The notes: generated from the sequence alone by a model not told the origin. DNA of 64,000 bases from JAAXQD01 sp963790095 (GCA_963790095.1 CAWBNO010000022.1:186001-250000); one strand, 5' to 3'. Numbered from the stretch's first letter, positions 15,730 to 25,035 are shown. A program made the numbers and translations.

Positions 15730-16338
15730 CTAAAATATTTCGGGATCCAAATATCGAACCCTAAAATTCATTTGTTGCGTTTCTTTAAGAACTGCGCTCA
15801 ATTTTTCAAACAACGAGTCGTTTCTTTCAAATTGAGTATGCATAGTAAGTTCATTGGTCTTTGGGTTAATCAATGGGATGCCCATTAGATTTCCCTTTGT
15901 AGCGCCCTCAAGGCCTTTAATGCCCCTTTTTAATAACCATTTAAAATCTTCCCACCAATCAGATTCGTCTGGTTGGTATTCTCTCATTGCATGGAGATAG
16001 TTTCCCAGTTTGTCACCAATAGTCTGCAATTCTGGTGTTACAGGAGTGTAGTATAGGATGATTATTGGATCCCCTTTTGTTTCATCAACTATTGTAAACT
16101 CAATGACCTTATTACGCGCTTTAAACACTTTGTTTAAATCTCTTCCTAAATGAGTGATCTGCCACCCTTTCTGTATTTTTCTGGAGATCTGTTTTTGGAC
16201 GCTTAAATATTCTCGCATACGCTGTTCAATTCCACAACACAGTTCGAGCGCCGCATAGAATAATGCTTGGTGAGATCCTTCAGCAAATCGTTCTCGCGCC
16301 CTTTCTAAATAATCATAAGAAGAAGTGTGATAGACCAT
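15730..16338 (-). CDS. Hypothetical protein, HEPN-like helical N-terminus
   Basis: 202 residues with no family I can name. The N-terminal 50 residues ('YLERARERFAEGSHQALFYA', 'ALELCCGIEQRMREYL') are helical and resemble HEPN-type bundles, but the catalytic Arg-x4-6-His motif of HEPN RNases is not evident. The second half is mixed and Trp-rich ('DESDWWEDFKWLLKRG'). The frame is intact, starts with ATG in 'ggtctatcacacttc' on the minus strand, and is the last gene of the accessory region before ktrA. No membrane segment. Confidence 0.5.
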   Translation of the reverse strand: MVYHTSSYDYLERARERFAEGSHQALFYAALELCCGIEQRMREYLSVQKQISRKIQKGWQITHLGRDLNKVFKARNKVIEFTIVDETKGDPIIILYYTPVTPELQTIGDKLGNYLHAMREYQPDESDWWEDFKWLLKRGIKGLEGATKGNLMGIPLINPKTNELTMHTQFERNDSLFEKLSAVLKETQQMNFRVRYLDPEIF

Positions 16339-16517
16339 ATGGGATATACAATATGACAGCTAAAAACCGAACAAGGGTTTAATGATGCTTATCAAAGCCT
16401 CTTTCTTATTTTTCCAATTTTTACAAGTATCATCAGGCTTTACAATGGGAAACCCTTCATAAAAATCGCAATAAGGGAAATCCTCAAGCGACACAGACTC
16501 ATCGAGATCTTCTCATA

Positions 16518-17177
16518 TTATGCCCGTTTTTTTCGAATCGAGTCAAGGGCATCGTTGGGCCCCAGGAGAATCAAATCTTCGTCGTTTTTCAAAACATATG
16601 TTCCCGTTGGAATCATCTTGAACTGGCCTGAAGCGGCCTTTTTGACGGCTAAAACTTGAACGCCGTAACGATTGATCAAATCGAGGGCTTTCAATTCCTT
16701 GCCTACAAAATCGTCCGAGGGTGCCAGCTCGATGATCGAATACCCCTCGAGAAACGGCAGATAATCGAGAACACTCGGGTTGTGAAGTTTCTCGGCCAAA
16801 GAAACGGCCAAATCTCTTTCAGGGAACAGAATTTCATCAGCGCCCACCTTGCGGAGAATTCGGCCGTGGGAATCTGTAATGGCCTTTGCATATATTTTTT
16901 TTATACCGATATCTTTGAGGTTGAGCGTCACAAGAATCGAAGCGTTCAGGTCCGTCCCGATGCAGACCACCGCAGCGTCCATCTCCTTGATCAAAAGGGA
17001 TTCTACGGTCTTTCGATCGGCAGCGTCCGCCACCACCGCCTGACTTACACTGTCTTTGATTTTCTGAATCAGTGTTGGATCTTTGTCCATGGCCAGTATG
17101 TCATGCCCTTTTTCATAGAGGTGTGTTGCCAGATAATATCCGAAAGTTCCAAGTCCTATGATCGCGAATTGTTTCAT
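16518..17177 (-). CDS. ktrA: K+ uptake regulator KtrA (RCK domain)
   Basis: Cytoplasmic gating ring subunit of a Ktr potassium transporter. It has one Rossmann RCK-N domain ('QFAIIGLGTFGYYLA', then 'ILAMDKD', 'DAADRKTVESLLIKE') and a C-terminal RCK-C domain (about residues 140-215). At about 219 residues it has the KtrA size, not the doubled TrkA size. I start it at the ATG 17177 ('MKQFAII') because 'gaggtgg' lies 6 bases upstream; an ATG at 17189 would overlap the ktrB stop as ATGA. It directly follows ktrB, with which it forms one complex. NAD(H) or ATP binding controls transport in the family. Confidence 0.93.
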   Translation of the reverse strand: MKQFAIIGLGTFGYYLATHLYEKGHDILAMDKDPTLIQKIKDSVSQAVVADAADRKTVESLLIKEMDAAVVCIGTDLNASILVTLNLKDIGIKKIYAKAITDSHGRILRKVGADEILFPERDLAVSLAEKLHNPSVLDYLPFLEGYSIIELAPSDDFVGKELKALDLINRYGVQVLAVKKAASGQFKMIPTGTYVLKNDEDLILLGPNDALDSIRKKRA

Positions 17178-17185
17178 ATTCCACC

Positions 17186-18547
17186 TCATCCCACCATAAT
17201 GGTTTCTTCCGCATAGTAATACTGGGATATGGGATCACGGCTGACGGCAACCCCCACCACCAGCGGTCCCAGACGTCCCACGAACATAATACCGGAAAGG
17301 ATTATTTTACCCATGTCCGAAAGCCCCGGGGTGGTTCCTGTGGAGAGTCCCACCGTACCAAAGGCGCTCACCGTCTCGAAAAGCAATTCTAAAAAGTTTC
17401 CCCGATTCAGTAGATGGGGGACATCCCCGATCTCCGTCATCAAAAGGAGCATGACGCCCACACATACCACAAACATACTGAGCATGGTTACGCTGATGGC
17501 CTTTCCAACGCTCACCTCGGAAATGGTCCGGTTAAACAATTGAGGCCGTTCCCGCCCCCGAAGACGGGATGTCCCGAGTACGATCAACGTTGCCAGAGTC
17601 GTAGTCTTGATACCGCCCCCGCACGAACCCGGCGAAGCACCGATAAACATCAGCAAAATAAGGAAAAAGAGGGTTTCATTGGCCATACTCCCGATGGGCA
17701 ACGTGTTGAATCCAGCGGTTCTGGCGGTCACAGACTGAAAAAAAGCAGACAAAAATCGGCCCGGAACCGATAGGGGCGAAAGGGTATTGTGCCACTCCAT
17801 GACCACGATTAGAAACATGCCGAAAACGATCAAAATGGCCGTTGTGGAAAGCACCAGCTTGGAGTGAAGGCTGAGACGGGACAGGATGCGGCGCTTGAAT
17901 AAAAATTTCCGCCGGATCTCGGACATAACCAGAAACCCCAGGCCGCCGGATACAATCAAAAAGCAGACCACCAAATTCAACGCCCAGTTTTCCCGATATC
18001 CGACAAGGCTATCCGAAAAGACGGAAAATCCTGCGTTGCAGAAAGCGCTGATGGAATGAAATATGGATAAAAACAGTGCCTGCTGTGCGTTATGCCCGGG
18101 AAGAAAACTAGGAAACATCAGAACGATGCCCGCCGTCTCGATCACCATCGTAAAAATCACCACATCTTTTAGAATGGAGGAAATATTCCGTTCTCTGGAA
18201 TGGGTGAAGGTGTCCTGAATCGTGATCTGTCCGGTGATCCCGGGTCTTCTTCGGGCCAGCATCAGGAAAAGTGTCGACAAGGTCATAATACCGAGGCCGC
18301 CGGTCTGAATCAGGATCAGAAGGACCGTCTGCCCAAAGGGACTGAAGGCGGTCCTCGTATCCACCACCGTAAGACCGGTGACACAAACGGCAGAGGTCGA
18401 TGTAAAGAGCGCGTTTACAAACCCAATGGATTTTCCCGTGGTCGCTATCGGGAGCATCAACAGGATCGTCCCCATTAAAATCAACAGTGCAAATCCGGTA
18501 ATGGTCGTGCGTGCAGGGGACCGGACTATGGATTTTGAAATTCCCAT
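17186..18547 (-). CDS. ktrB: K+ transporter KtrB/TrkH
   Basis: 453-residue membrane channel-like K+ transporter of the SKT superfamily, with four repeated M1-P-M2 units. Selectivity-filter regions with the expected Gly are visible: 'STSAVCVTGLTVVDT', 'SISAFCNAGFSVFSD', 'SVTARTAGFNTLPIG' and 'TVSAFGTVGLSTGTTPGLS'. Na+-coupled K+ uptake is typical of KtrB. It is followed by ktrA with coupled translation and preceded by tsaD about 200 bases upstream on the same strand. Length fits KtrB (about 445-450). A longer start is not needed; the ATG at 18547 gives 'MGISKSIVRSPARTTITGFA'. Confidence 0.93.
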   Translation of the reverse strand: MGISKSIVRSPARTTITGFALLILMGTILLMLPIATTGKSIGFVNALFTSTSAVCVTGLTVVDTRTAFSPFGQTVLLILIQTGGLGIMTLSTLFLMLARRRPGITGQITIQDTFTHSRERNISSILKDVVIFTMVIETAGIVLMFPSFLPGHNAQQALFLSIFHSISAFCNAGFSVFSDSLVGYRENWALNLVVCFLIVSGGLGFLVMSEIRRKFLFKRRILSRLSLHSKLVLSTTAILIVFGMFLIVVMEWHNTLSPLSVPGRFLSAFFQSVTARTAGFNTLPIGSMANETLFFLILLMFIGASPGSCGGGIKTTTLATLIVLGTSRLRGRERPQLFNRTISEVSVGKAISVTMLSMFVVCVGVMLLLMTEIGDVPHLLNRGNFLELLFETVSAFGTVGLSTGTTPGLSDMGKIILSGIMFVGRLGPLVVGVAVSRDPISQYYYAEETIMVG

Positions 18548-18744
18548 GGCTCAATCAATCGCTGAACGGTTCGGCAAACGCCGCAATCCTCGGAATTATG
18601 CGGGTCTGATTCCGGTTCTTCAAGAAAAACAAGCTGTTTTAACCAAATATCACGGAAAAACACAAGGTAATTTCTTCATGGGCGAGAAAATCGAGGTTAA
18701 AACGGGAATCGAGGAAAGGAAACGGGTCGCTCGCAGGGTTTTTT

Positions 18745-19749
18745 TCAGTATTTTCCGTTGATCCTTGAATAGACGTCATCCCCCAGGCCGGACACAACGC
18801 CTTTTTTCAAATAATGGTAGCCGGTTGCAGCGATCATGGCGGCATTGTCACCGCAAAGGGCAACCGAAGGGATATGAACCGTCAACCCGTTGCGGCCGGC
18901 TTGGTGCCGGACTTTTTCCCTGAGCCTGTTGTTTGCGGCGACGCCCCCCACGATGGCCATATGGTCGCATCCTTTCACCGTGGCGGCATGGACGATTTTG
19001 TGGGACAAAACATCCACCGCCGCTTCCTGAAATCCGGCCACGATATCCGGAATCTTCTCCAGGTAATCGTTCGGGTGGATCTCGATATATCGTCGCACCG
19101 CAGTCTTAAGGCCGCTGAAACTAAAATCGAACAGGGTTTTATCCAGAAACGGTCTGGGGAAGACGATATTTTCCGGATCGCCTTGTTTGGATATCCGGTC
19201 GATCACACCGCCCCCCGGATAACCGAGGCCCAGCATTTTGGACACCTTGTCAAAGGCTTCTCCGGCAGCATCGTCCCGGGTCTGCCCCATGAGCTCGAAG
19301 TCCGTGTGGGAGGTAACATGATAGATGCCGGTATGCCCGCCGGACACCAGAAGCGCCACAAAGGGAAACGGCGGCGGATCGGGTTCCAAAAACACTGAAT
19401 TCACGTGGGCTTCGAGGTGATTGACACCCACCCAGGGAACATCCAGTGCATAGGCAAAAGCCTTGGCAAAACAAAACCCCACCAACAAAGCCCCCACGAG
19501 TCCGGGACCACAGGTCACCGCAACGGCATCGAGGGTTTTTGAATCGATACCCGAAGACCCGAGGGCTTGATCCACCATCGGTACGATGGCTTCCATATGT
19601 TTCCTTGAGGCCAGCTCGGGAACCACGCCGCCATAGGGATGGTGAACTTCGATCTGGGATGAAACGACGGAGGACAATATTTGTTTGCCGTCAACCACCA
19701 CCGCTGCAGCGGTTTCATCGCAGGATGTTTCGATACCGAGAACGATCAT
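18745..19749 (-). CDS. tsaD: tRNA N6-threonylcarbamoyltransferase TsaD
   Basis: 334-residue ASKHA-fold protein that transfers threonylcarbamoyl to A37 of ANN-decoding tRNAs. Diagnostic: 'MIVLGIETSCDETAAAVV', metal-binding His in 'ASRKHMEAI' and 'VNHLEAHVNSVF', 'LLVSGGHTGIYHV', and 'GGVAANNRLRE' near the C-terminus, followed by 'LCGDNAAMIA'. Length matches the family. It acts with TsaB, TsaE and TsaC, not present in this window. Cytoplasmic, essential in most bacteria. First of a minus-strand group with ktrB and ktrA, though the 200-base gap suggests separate transcription. Confidence 0.97.
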   Translation of the reverse strand: MIVLGIETSCDETAAAVVVDGKQILSSVVSSQIEVHHPYGGVVPELASRKHMEAIVPMVDQALGSSGIDSKTLDAVAVTCGPGLVGALLVGFCFAKAFAYALDVPWVGVNHLEAHVNSVFLEPDPPPFPFVALLVSGGHTGIYHVTSHTDFELMGQTRDDAAGEAFDKVSKMLGLGYPGGGVIDRISKQGDPENIVFPRPFLDKTLFDFSFSGLKTAVRRYIEIHPNDYLEKIPDIVAGFQEAAVDVLSHKIVHAATVKGCDHMAIVGGVAANNRLREKVRHQAGRNGLTVHIPSVALCGDNAAMIAATGYHYLKKGVVSGLGDDVYSRINGKY

Positions 19750-19917
19750 AACGGCTTTATCTTACCCGGCACACGCCCGGTGCCGGCCTTTTTGCCTGTT
19801 CAACTGCTGCAGACCCGTTTCCCCTTCTGTGCGTCTCCGATCCATTCCATGAATTTCAAGAAGAGGGTCCCGATCTTTTTCAATGTCTGTTTTTTGTTCA
19901 TGCTGTGATTTTTCATT

Positions 19918-19951
19918 GTTAAAAACAACGACCACCTCAAAAGGGGTGGTC
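19918..19951 (-). terminator. Rho-independent terminator of purM
   Basis: Nine-bp stem GACCACCTC/GGGGTGGTC with an AAAA loop (19930-19951; one G-T pair), followed on the minus strand by 'gttgtttttaac'. It lies 75 bases after the purM stop. Confidence 0.85.
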
Positions 19952-20025
19952 GGAATGGTTCCGGAATCGGGGTTGAACCATCATGGGTTCGCTGGAGCGC
20001 CCGGCAACGTTCATAAAAAATAGGA

Positions 20026-21069
20026 CTATACCCACTGCACCCGGTCGGTGGACGCTTTTCGCTCCACGACTTTTCCGATGATAAAAACCTGTTCCTTCAT
20101 GGCGAGAAGACGATCCAGGATTTCTTGGGTACTCTCTTCACGTACAACGGCAACCATACCGATGCCGTTGTTGAATGTCCGCATCATTTCGGGTTCCGAT
20201 ATTTTGCCGGCCTCTCTTAGATACGTAAACACGGGGGGTACGTCCCAGCTGTTTTTTTCCAATACGATGTTACAGCTATCCGGAATAACACGAACAATGT
20301 TATCGGTCATCCCGCCGCCGGTGATATGGGCCAGTCCAAAGATCGGCAGATCTTTGATAACACTGTGAATGGTCTCTGAATATATCCGGGTTGGCGTCAG
20401 CAGCGTTTCACCGAGGGTCTGGCCGAATTCAGGGACGTAGGTATCGATCTTCATTTTCAGGATTTCAAAGCAGATCTTTCGCACCAGGGAGTATCCATTG
20501 CTGTGAAGCCCGCTGGAAGCAATTCCGATCAGTTGATCCCCCACACGGATTTCCGAACCATCGATAATTTTACTGTTTTCGACAATTCCCACAACAAAAC
20601 CCGCAAGGTCATATTCATTTTCCTTATAGAATCCCGGCATCTCGGCGGTCTCTCCGCCGATCAGTGCACACCCGGCCTGCTGGCAGCCCTCCCCGATTCC
20701 GGAGATGACCTCCGTAGCGATGTCGGTCTCCAGCTTTCCCATGGAGAGATAATCGAGAAAGAACAGCGGTTTCGTACCCTGGACAATGATGTCGTTCACA
20801 CACATGGCCACAAGATCGATGCCGATGGTATCGTGTTTTCCCATCATAAACGCAATCTTGAGCTTGGTCCCCACACCATCGGTGGAACTTACGAGAACCG
20901 GACTTTCCATGCCGGCGATGTTGAGTGAAAACATTCCGCCGAATCCCCCGATTTCAGAAATCACACCCGACCGGGAAGTCCGATTTGCTATGTTTTTAAT
21001 GCGTTTGATCAATCGGTCTGCTTTGTCAATATCGACACCGGCATCCGCATACGTAATTGGTTTTGTCAT
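20026..21069 (-). CDS. purM: Phosphoribosylformylglycinamidine cyclo-ligase
   Basis: 347-residue PurM (AIR synthetase), the ATP-dependent fifth step of de novo purine synthesis. Typical motifs: 'TYADAGVDIDKAD', 'FGGMFSLN', 'LVSSTDGVGTKLKIAF', 'GIDLVAMCVNDIIVQGTKPL', 'GGETAEMPGFY' and 'HITGGGMTDNIVRVIP'. Length is as expected. Single minus-strand gene, divergent from the aminotransferase gene across a 340-base region, with a clear terminator behind it. No riboswitch was recognised upstream. Cytoplasmic homodimer in the family. Confidence 0.97.
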   Translation of the reverse strand: MTKPITYADAGVDIDKADRLIKRIKNIANRTSRSGVISEIGGFGGMFSLNIAGMESPVLVSSTDGVGTKLKIAFMMGKHDTIGIDLVAMCVNDIIVQGTKPLFFLDYLSMGKLETDIATEVISGIGEGCQQAGCALIGGETAEMPGFYKENEYDLAGFVVGIVENSKIIDGSEIRVGDQLIGIASSGLHSNGYSLVRKICFEILKMKIDTYVPEFGQTLGETLLTPTRIYSETIHSVIKDLPIFGLAHITGGGMTDNIVRVIPDSCNIVLEKNSWDVPPVFTYLREAGKISEPEMMRTFNNGIGMVAVVREESTQEILDRLLAMKEQVFIIGKVVERKASTDRVQWV

Positions 21070-21225
21070 ATGAATCCCTCTGTAGACATTTTGTTAATTT
21101 GGCTTTATCGAAAAGGCGGCCTATCGACGTTAACCTTAACAACCCTTGACGCGCCCAAACAAAATGATAACCCATGGTAAACAAAAAAACTAATCCGAGT
21201 GGGGTTAAAAGTCAAAACAAATTTT

Positions 21226-21254
21226 TTGACATAAAATAGTTTGTATTGTAAATA
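21226..21254 (+). promoter_or_regulatory. Sigma-70 promoter with overlapping dyad, upstream of the aminotransferase
   Basis: -35 TTGACA (21226-21231), 17-base spacer, -10 TAAATA (21249-21254). The dyad 'ttgtat..gta.atacaa' covers the -10 (21241-21257), and 'gttgtataaacaac' follows at about 21263-21276. This looks like an operator, so a repressor acting on this promoter is likely. The leader to the start codon is about 150 bases. Confidence 0.65.
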
Positions 21255-21414
21255 CAACTATCGTTGTATAAACAACATGGTAAAATGAGTTTAATGACGA
21301 TACAGATCCGTATTTCCATACTGCTTCTCTGTTTTGATGGAATTGGCCCCAAGTGACGCTACCGTACAACGTGTGTTGAGATCTTTACACCATTTATTTT
21401 AAGAGGTTATGTTT

Positions 21415-22581
21415 ATGAAAACTTTTGCAAGGCTCGACCGTCTCCCACCGTATGTATTTGCAACCGTCAACCAGATTAAAATGGATGCCAGACACGCCGG
21501 AAAGGACATCATCGATCTCGGGATGGGAAACCCCGACCTCGGAACCCCACAGCACATCGTGAACAAACTCACCGAGGCCGCCCAAAAACCCCACAATCAT
21601 CGATATTCCGCATCCATGGGCATTACCAAACTGAGGATGGCCATTTCAAGCTGGTATAAACGCCGGTACGACGTCGATATCGATCCGGATACCGAGGCCA
21701 TCGCCACCATCGGCGCCAAAGAAGGAATATCCCATCTTATCCTCGTAACGATCCGGCCGGGAGATGTGGTGTTCACCCCCAACCCCACCTACCCCATCCA
21801 CCCCTACTCCGCCATTATTTCCGGCGGTGACGTGAGGGGGATACCCGTGGGACCGGGAAACGATTTTTTTGACAACCTTATGAATGCCACCCGGCAGACC
21901 TGGCCGAGACCCAAAGTGCTCATTATCAGCTATCCCCACAACCCCACTACGGAGGTCGTGGACATCGAGTTTTTTGAAAAAATCGTCGATTACGCCAAAG
22001 AGCACGATATCCTGATCGTCCATGACTTCGCCTATGCGGATCTGGCATTTGACGGCTATGAACCCCCCAGTTTTCTCCAGGTCAAAGGCGCCAAAGATGT
22101 GGGGGTTGAATTTTTTTCTCTCTCCAAGAGTTACAGCATGCCCGGATGGCGGGTGGGCTTCTGTGTGGGAAATCCTGAAGTTGTGGGCGCCCTCCGCCGG
22201 ATAAAAAGTTACCTGGATTACGGCATTTTTCAACCGATTCAGATTGCAGCCATCGTCGCCTTGAACGGCCCCCAGGAGTGCGTCAAAGAGATATGCGACA
22301 CCTATAAAGAGCGAAGAGACGCCCTCATAACCGGCCTGAACCGCGTGGGCTGGGAAATTGAAAGTCCCAAGGCGACCATGTTCGTGTGGGGAAAAATCCC
22401 GGATCAATTCCTCCACATGGGATCCGTGGAGTTCTCTAAAATGCTCATTAACGAGGCCCAGGTGGCGGTTTCACCGGGCCTTGGATTTGGCGAATATGGT
22501 GACGATTTCGTACGGTTTGCCCTCATAGAGAACAATATGCGCATCAATCAGGCCATACGGGGGATCCGGAAGATTATGTAA
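21415..22581 (+). CDS. Class I aminotransferase (AlaC-like)
   Basis: 388-residue fold-type I PLP aminotransferase. It shows 'LGMGNPDLGTP', 'HNHRYSASMGITKLR', 'NPTYPIHPY', 'SYPHNPTT', the PLP lysine in 'FSLSKSYSMPGWRVGF' and the C-terminal Arg in 'FVRFALIEN'. It resembles AlaC/YfdZ-type alanine or aspartate aminotransferases, including an LL-DAP-aminotransferase-like tone; the exact substrate is not fixed by sequence. I choose ATG 21415 over 21409 because 'aagagg' is then 8 bases away. It precedes hom and thrH, which points to aspartate-family amino acid synthesis. Confidence 0.85.
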   Translation: MKTFARLDRLPPYVFATVNQIKMDARHAGKDIIDLGMGNPDLGTPQHIVNKLTEAAQKPHNHRYSASMGITKLRMAISSWYKRRYDVDIDPDTEAIATIGAKEGISHLILVTIRPGDVVFTPNPTYPIHPYSAIISGGDVRGIPVGPGNDFFDNLMNATRQTWPRPKVLIISYPHNPTTEVVDIEFFEKIVDYAKEHDILIVHDFAYADLAFDGYEPPSFLQVKGAKDVGVEFFSLSKSYSMPGWRVGFCVGNPEVVGALRRIKSYLDYGIFQPIQIAAIVALNGPQECVKEICDTYKERRDALITGLNRVGWEIESPKATMFVWGKIPDQFLHMGSVEFSKMLINEAQVAVSPGLGFGEYGDDFVRFALIENNMRINQAIRGIRKIM

Positions 22582-22749
22582 GGTATCCAATTGAATATTG
22601 ATAATCTACAGAATTTGTTTCGCACCAGTTATGGGTTTAAAATTGACAAAATTCCTTGGTTTCAGTATTCCATCCACCGGGCAGATTCGGAAGCCTTATA
22701 GAAAAATTTTCGAAGGGTTAAATTATACGATTCTGTGGAGTCATCTTCG

Positions 22750-24066
22750 ATGAATAAAATAAATGTGGGCCTCCTCGGCTGCGGCACCATCGGCACCGGG
22801 GTTGCCAAGATTCTCATAGAAAACAAAGATCTTTTGTTATCCCGGGTCGGCGCTGTTTTGAACCTGAAATACGTCGCCGATATCGACCTTGAAACCGAAC
22901 GCGGCATACCCTTTGACGACGGCGTATTTATCTCCGACGCCTATAAAGTGGTCGATGATCCTGACATCGATATTGTGGTGGAGATGATCGGCGGGGAAGG
23001 AATTGCCAAAGATCTTATTTTACGGGCTTTCGACAATGGAAAACCTGTTGTGACGGCAAACAAGGCCCTACTCGCCGGCCATGGCAACACCCTGTTCAGG
23101 ACGGCCATGGAAAACAATGTAGACCTCGCTTTTGAAGCCAGTGTCGGCGGATGCATGCCCATCATCAAGTCCCTGCGGGAGTCTCTGGTGGGCAACCATA
23201 TACGATCCATGGCCGGGATCCTCAACGGAACCTGCAATTACATTTTGTCACGGAGTGCCGAAGACGGCAGCAAATTTGAAGATGTGCTCGCTGAAGCCCA
23301 AAAAAACGGGTTTGCCGAGGCAGACCCGACCCTGGACATCGAAGGCATCGACACGGCACACAAGCTGGCCATTTTGATATCCCTGGCCTATGGCATGGAA
23401 ATCAACTATAAGGATATCTATATTGAAGGGATCTCCAAAATCACCCCCATGGACATCGAGTTTGCCCGGGAATTCGGCTACCGCATCAAACTCCTTGCCA
23501 TTACCAAGGACACGGGAAATACCGTGGAAGCAAGGGTGCATCCCACCATGGTCCCTTTTACCAATCCCCTTTCCGGGGTCAACGGCGTGCTCAATGCCAT
23601 TACAATTACCGGCGACGCGGTTGGCGACATGATGCTTTACGGGTACGGCGCAGGCATGATGCCCACGGCCAGCGCGGTGGTGGGGGACATCGTTGACATC
23701 GCACGCAATCTTCTCTCGAACGCCAAAAGCAGAATCCCGGTGTTTTCATATCAGATGGACCGAATCCGTAAAATTCCGGTTCGGCGGATCGATGAGATAT
23801 TCATCCATTATTATTTTCGGTTTTCGGCCCTTGACCGCCCCGGTGTTCTGTCAAAGATATCCGGAATACTGGGCGACAACGAAATCAGCATCAAGTCCGT
23901 TCAGCAAAAAGGGAGAAAAACAAACGGTGCGGTCCCCATTGTCATGCTCACCCATTTGGCAAGGGAAGCGAGTGTGCAAAAGGCGTTGACCGAGATTTTG
24001 AATCTTGACGTTGTGAGTGACCGGCCGGTCCTCATACGAATCGAGGATGAAAATCAGAAGGATTAA
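22750..24066 (+). CDS. hom: Homoserine dehydrogenase
   Basis: Reduces aspartate semialdehyde to homoserine with NAD(P)H, the branch point to threonine and methionine. The N-terminal Rossmann motif is 'VGLLGCGTIGTGVAK', the catalytic domain has 'VTANKALLAGHG' and 'AGILNGTCNYIL', and 'GFAEADPTLDIEGID' is the family signature. A C-terminal ACT domain (about residues 355-430, 'FRFSALDRPGVLSKISGIL') is likely used for threonine feedback. The start at 22750 has 'ggag' 9 bases upstream; an in-frame GTG at 22735 is less likely. About 438 residues, normal length. Confidence 0.97.
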   Translation: MNKINVGLLGCGTIGTGVAKILIENKDLLLSRVGAVLNLKYVADIDLETERGIPFDDGVFISDAYKVVDDPDIDIVVEMIGGEGIAKDLILRAFDNGKPVVTANKALLAGHGNTLFRTAMENNVDLAFEASVGGCMPIIKSLRESLVGNHIRSMAGILNGTCNYILSRSAEDGSKFEDVLAEAQKNGFAEADPTLDIEGIDTAHKLAILISLAYGMEINYKDIYIEGISKITPMDIEFAREFGYRIKLLAITKDTGNTVEARVHPTMVPFTNPLSGVNGVLNAITITGDAVGDMMLYGYGAGMMPTASAVVGDIVDIARNLLSNAKSRIPVFSYQMDRIRKIPVRRIDEIFIHYYFRFSALDRPGVLSKISGILGDNEISIKSVQQKGRKTNGAVPIVMLTHLAREASVQKALTEILNLDVVSDRPVLIRIEDENQKD

Positions 24067-24113
24067 TGTATTCGACCCCCCAGTCACCGGGGTGTTTCTT
24101 TAACGAATTATAC

Positions 24114-24182
24114 TTGACGAACTCGTAAAAAGTCTGATTTTGCTCGCTCCCGCTCACAAAATCATTTTTACGAAACCGTCAA
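24114..24182 (+). repeat. Dispersed repeat family B, copy 1
   Basis: 69-base element bounded by imperfect inverted ends: 'ttgacgaactcgtaaaaa' on the left and, read in reverse, 'ttgacggtttcgtaaaaa' on the right. The centre holds 'gtctgattttgctcgctcc'. Related copies: 27598-27666 (same length, minus), 43475-43543 (minus, one end degraded) and 62271-62300 (left half). It can fold as one hairpin between hom and thrH. Confidence 0.85.
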
Positions 24183-24201
24183 ACTTGGACAGAGAGGTAT
24201 T

Positions 24202-24834
24202 ATGCATATCGTTTGTTCCGACTTGGAAGGTGTTTTTGTTCCGGAAATATGGATTAATGTGGCTGAAAAAACAGGGATTAAAGAACTTCGCCTGACCACA
24301 CGCGACATATCCGATTATGATGTATTGATGAAAAGACGGCTTGCCATTCTTGAAGAGAACGGGCTTAAAATAGACGATATTACTGCGGTTATCGCCACCA
24401 TGGACCCCCTTGAAGGGGCTGTGGAATTTCTGGACTGGGTCCGGTCACGCACCCAGATTATCGTTGTTTCCGATACCTTCGATCAGTTTGCAGGACCTTT
24501 GATGAAAAAACTCGGGTGGCCGACACTCTTCTGCCACACCTTATCCATAGAGCCTGACGGCTTCATTTCAGGATATGTTCTGCGCCAGAAAGACAGCAAG
24601 CGGGAAGCGGTGATTTCCTTAAAAAATCTGAACTACAAAACCACGGCTGTGGGTGATTCTTACAACGACATTACCATGCTAAAGGAGGCTGACAACGGCA
24701 TCCTTTTCAGCCCGCCAAATAACGTGAAGCACGAGTATCCAGAGTTTCCGGTGTCGTTCAGCTACGAATCCCTTAAAGATATTATCGAAAATATACTGTC
24801 CAACAGTTCAAAGAAAAGAACAGGACAGGTCTAA
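24202..24834 (+). CDS. thrH: Phosphoserine phosphatase / homoserine kinase ThrH
   Basis: 210-residue HAD-superfamily enzyme. The HAD nucleophile motif is 'CSDLEGVFVPEIW', with the Glu-Gly-Val and Pro-Glu-Ile-Trp typical of ThrH. Later come 'IIVVSDTFDQF' (motif II), the Lys of 'YVLRQKDSKRE' (motif III) and 'AVGDSYNDITML' (motif IV). ThrH of Pseudomonas dephosphorylates phosphoserine and can pass the phosphate to homoserine. Placement right after hom supports the homoserine role here. Length fits the family. Cytoplasmic. Confidence 0.93.
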   Translation: MHIVCSDLEGVFVPEIWINVAEKTGIKELRLTTRDISDYDVLMKRRLAILEENGLKIDDITAVIATMDPLEGAVEFLDWVRSRTQIIVVSDTFDQFAGPLMKKLGWPTLFCHTLSIEPDGFISGYVLRQKDSKREAVISLKNLNYKTTAVGDSYNDITMLKEADNGILFSPPNNVKHEYPEFPVSFSYESLKDIIENILSNSSKKRTGQV

Positions 24835-24878
24835 AAAACGAACTTAGGGGCTTCACCCCAATTGGAATGGTGGATTGC

Positions 24879-25035
24879 TGGAATAATGGGTTCTGGGATA
24901 ATGCAATATTGAGTTAATGGTAAAATTTGTGTTGACGATAAAATTAAAATGGCTAATATCCTTTTAAAAACCAATCTTCCAGCATTCCACTATCCCATTA
25001 TTCCATTTTTGAGGCAAGCGTTCAAGCCTCAAAAA
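24879..25035. repeat. Inverted repeats behind thrH
   Basis: TGGAATAATGGG (24879-24890) pairs with CCCATTATTCCA (24994-25005), 103 bases apart. Directly after it lies a perfect palindromic hairpin TTTTTGAGGC (25006-25015) and GCCTCAAAAA (25026-25035). The second lacks a U-run 3' of the stem, so it is not a standard terminator. Confidence 0.6.

Noticed and set aside
25006..25035. Terminator behind thrH
   Set aside because: The perfect hairpin has its T-run on the 5' arm and A-run on the 3' arm in both directions, so neither strand ends in a U-run.
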